A stretch of DNA of 64,000 bases from Chryseobacterium formosum (GTDB taxonomy: Bacteria > Bacteroidota > Bacteroidia > Flavobacteriales > Weeksellaceae), in contig NZ_JAOVZW010000023.1 in the NCBI RefSeq assembly GCF_026460885.1, positions 62,001-126,000 of the forward strand, read 5' to 3'. A program made the translations under genes and the position numbers. The notes beneath the pieces are model-generated. The model did not search any database. It was not told the origin of the DNA and saw nothing but the letters and a program-made list of their open reading frames with translations. Position 1 is the stretch's first letter. Each line of letters opens with the position of its first letter. This document shows positions 62,679 to 64,000 of this stretch, piece by piece.

Positions 62679-63401
62679 ATGAAGAAAAAGACTTTTACTT
62701 TTTTCTTCTTTAGTCTCATTATTTCATCTTGCGCCAGTAATACTGCTGACAAAGTTGATATTCTTAAAAGTAAAAACATTACTGAGATTGAAGAATACCT
62801 TGGAAAAACACATCCACAAGATCCCAAAAAAAACATCCTGAAACAACGTGTCATTGCATTGAAAAATGCAGAATGGACGAAAGGTGCCAAAAACGCAAAA
62901 CCTATGGAAGCAAGACCTGTTTTCATAGAACTACCCGATCAATTGAGCCGTAAAAAAAACAGCGAAGCCAATCAGGAAATCTTTAAAAAACTAATGTCTG
63001 AAACCCCGGAAGAGCATAAAGAAAAGACAAAAAAGCTTTTGAACAATATGTTTAATGAAGATATTACTCATAATGAAGCGATTCTTTTGCTTAAAAATAA
63101 TTCTGACTGTAATTTGGTTTTAGAAATATCCGGAAAGAAGTTCTACAATCTGGCTGTTCCAGCAAAAGGAGAAAATTTCATAGTTCTGAATAAAGATTCT
63201 TATAAATTCTCTGGAAACCTTTGTGATGTACCATATCAAAGTTCAAAAGACATTTCTAAAGGTCTTATTATCGTTCTTCAAAACCCAGCTTTAAAATCTG
63301 ATGATAATAAAGATTTACTTGCACAGAACAGATCAGATAGGGATTCAGAAAAATCTGAAATTAAAAAGAAAATTTCAACAAAAGGAAAGAAGAAAAAATA
63401 A
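62679..63401 (+). CDS. Lipoprotein, fourth member of the two-domain family
   Basis: This 240-residue protein has a lipoprotein signal (MKKKTFTFFFFSLIISSC, Cys18). It has the N-terminal helical domain (SKNITEIEEYLGKTHPQDPK, close to that of 60493), a linker with TPEEHKEKTKKLLNNMF, the C-terminal family domain (LKNNSDCNLVLEISGKKFY, NLAVPAKGENFIVLNKDSY, LCDVPYQSSK) and a Lys-rich tail (ending STKGKKKK). The C-terminal domain is closest to that of 43942-44640. Its end converges on rpsB. Confidence 0.8.
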   Translation: MKKKTFTFFFFSLIISSCASNTADKVDILKSKNITEIEEYLGKTHPQDPKKNILKQRVIALKNAEWTKGAKNAKPMEARPVFIELPDQLSRKKNSEANQEIFKKLMSETPEEHKEKTKKLLNNMFNEDITHNEAILLLKNNSDCNLVLEISGKKFYNLAVPAKGENFIVLNKDSYKFSGNLCDVPYQSSKDISKGLIIVLQNPALKSDDNKDLLAQNRSDRDSEKSEIKKKISTKGKKKK

Positions 63402-63420
63402 ACAATTAATATAAAATAAT

Positions 63421-63448
63421 AAAACCGCCGAATAAATTCAGCGGTTTT
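63421..63448. terminator. Bidirectional terminator between lipoprotein gene and rpsB
   Basis: AAAACCGCCGAAT pairs with ATTCAGCGGTTTT with one mismatch and a 2-nt loop. T runs on either side serve both convergent genes. Confidence 0.8.
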
Positions 63449-63472
63449 ATTATTTTAAAGATAATCTTCAGA

Positions 63473-64000
63473 TTATTCAGCAGAATCGAAATCTGCATCT
63501 TTATCAGCAGAAACTACTTCACCTTCTTCTTTAGATTTTTCTTTATCAGCTTTTCTTTGAGTCTGACCTTCTTTGATAGATTCTGAAACAACGCTCAAGA
63601 TCATATCGATAGATTTAGAAGCATCATCGTTTCCTGGGATAACGAAGTCAACTTTTCTTGGATCAGAGTTTGTATCAACAATACCGAAAACTGGAATACC
63701 TAATTTCTTAGCTTCAGTTACAGCGATGTGTTCTCTCATGATATCTACAACGAAGATTGCAGAAGGAAGACGAACCATGTCAGAAATAGAACCTAAGTTT
63801 TTCTCTAAGTTAGCTCTTTGTCTGTCAACCTGAAGTCTTTCTTTTTTAGATAAAGTTTCGAACGTACCGTCTTTTTTCATTTTGTCGATATGGTTCATTT
63901 TCTTAACAGCCTTTCTGATAGTAACAAAGTTTGTTAACATACCTCCCGGCCATCTTTCTGTAATATAAGGCATATTAAGTTCAGCAGCGTGTTTTGCAAC
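63473..64000 (-). CDS. rpsB: 30S ribosomal protein S2, C-terminal part (cut by window edge)
   Basis: This is the C-terminal 175 codons of S2; the N terminus lies beyond the right edge and the frame is open to the edge (VAKHAAELNMPYITERWPGG). Family marks are ERWPGGMLTNFVTIRKAVKK, FVVDIMREHIAVTEAKKLG and GIVDTNSDPRKVDFVIPGND. It ends in a charged tail of about 30 residues after the S2 core (KEKSKEEGEVVSADKDADFD). tsf is not beside it: the downstream neighbour is the convergent lipoprotein gene. Confidence 0.97.
   Translation of the reverse strand, partial: VAKHAAELNMPYITERWPGGMLTNFVTIRKAVKKMNHIDKMKKDGTFETLSKKERLQVDRQRANLEKNLGSISDMVRLPSAIFVVDIMREHIAVTEAKKLGIPVFGIVDTNSDPRKVDFVIPGNDDASKSIDMILSVVSESIKEGQTQRKADKEKSKEEGEVVSADKDADFDSAE

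Noticed and set aside
1-64000. tRNA, rRNA, insertion sequence or prophage genes
   Set aside because: No cloverleaf-type sequence, ribosomal RNA, transposase, integrase or phage structural gene was recognised by eye.

Overview
The window is AT-rich DNA from a member of the Bacteroidota, most likely a Flavobacteriia species close to Chryseobacterium or another Weeksellaceae genus. Three things point there: type IX secretion type B sorting domains (CHU_C type) on the large surface proteins, a TonB/ExbD/ExbD/ExbB layout typical of the phylum, and many TAnnTTTG boxes (several with an upstream TTG) as expected for the Bacteroidota primary sigma factor. The genus is inferred from general resemblance; no search was run. 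I saw no tRNA, rRNA, CRISPR array, prophage or insertion sequence.

Layout. 1-2.5 kb: TonB-system operon on the minus strand, running off the left edge. 2.8-12.8 kb: leuS, a lipocalin-like lipoprotein, a glycosyltransferase pair, and a minus-strand operon from an O-methyltransferase through NlpC/P60, DUF1648 and a hypothetical gene to the Kdo transferase waaA; then a possible 50-residue small gene and an OmpA lipoprotein. 12.9-20.3 kb: tilS-dsbD, an orphan exbD, a lipoprotein, an alpha/beta hydrolase, a patatin and an NrnA-like DHH phosphoesterase. 20.4-22.4 kb: accessory patch with a long leader, a small secreted cysteine-containing peptide, a carboxypeptidase-regulatory-like protein and a DUF1573-like protein. 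22.5-33.3 kb: housekeeping block (rpmH, ftsE, trmN6, NtrY-like kinase, ribE, pdxA, DUF177-rpmF-accB-accC, a MORN-repeat protein, rocD).

33.4-40.9 kb: surface-polysaccharide cluster of seven sugar-transferase-type genes and a NodB deacetylase, several joined by ATGA or zero-gap junctions, with one transferase on the opposite strand. 40.9-45.6 kb: mannose-6-phosphate-isomerase-type cupin, gltX, accA, a two-domain secreted protein and tsf. 45.8-59.4 kb: four tandem giant proteins, each with a signal peptide, an IgGFc-binding-like N-terminal region, Ig-like or repeat modules and a C-terminal sorting domain. They form two subtypes arranged A-B-B-A. 59.5-63.4 kb: a carboxypeptidase-regulatory-like protein, trmB, and three more members of the secreted family seen next to tsf. 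The right edge holds the end of rpsB on the minus strand.

The most distinctive part is 43.9-64 kb. rpsB and tsf, adjacent in most bacteria, face each other about 18 kb apart. Between and around them lie the four giant surface proteins and four members of a small secreted/lipoprotein family. This looks like a rearranged surface-protein locus whose role I cannot assign. Secondary leads are the promoter-borne 50-codon gene with a strong Shine-Dalgarno sequence near 11.8 kb and the promoter-driven, roughly 360-nt leader before the small secreted peptide near 20.8 kb.
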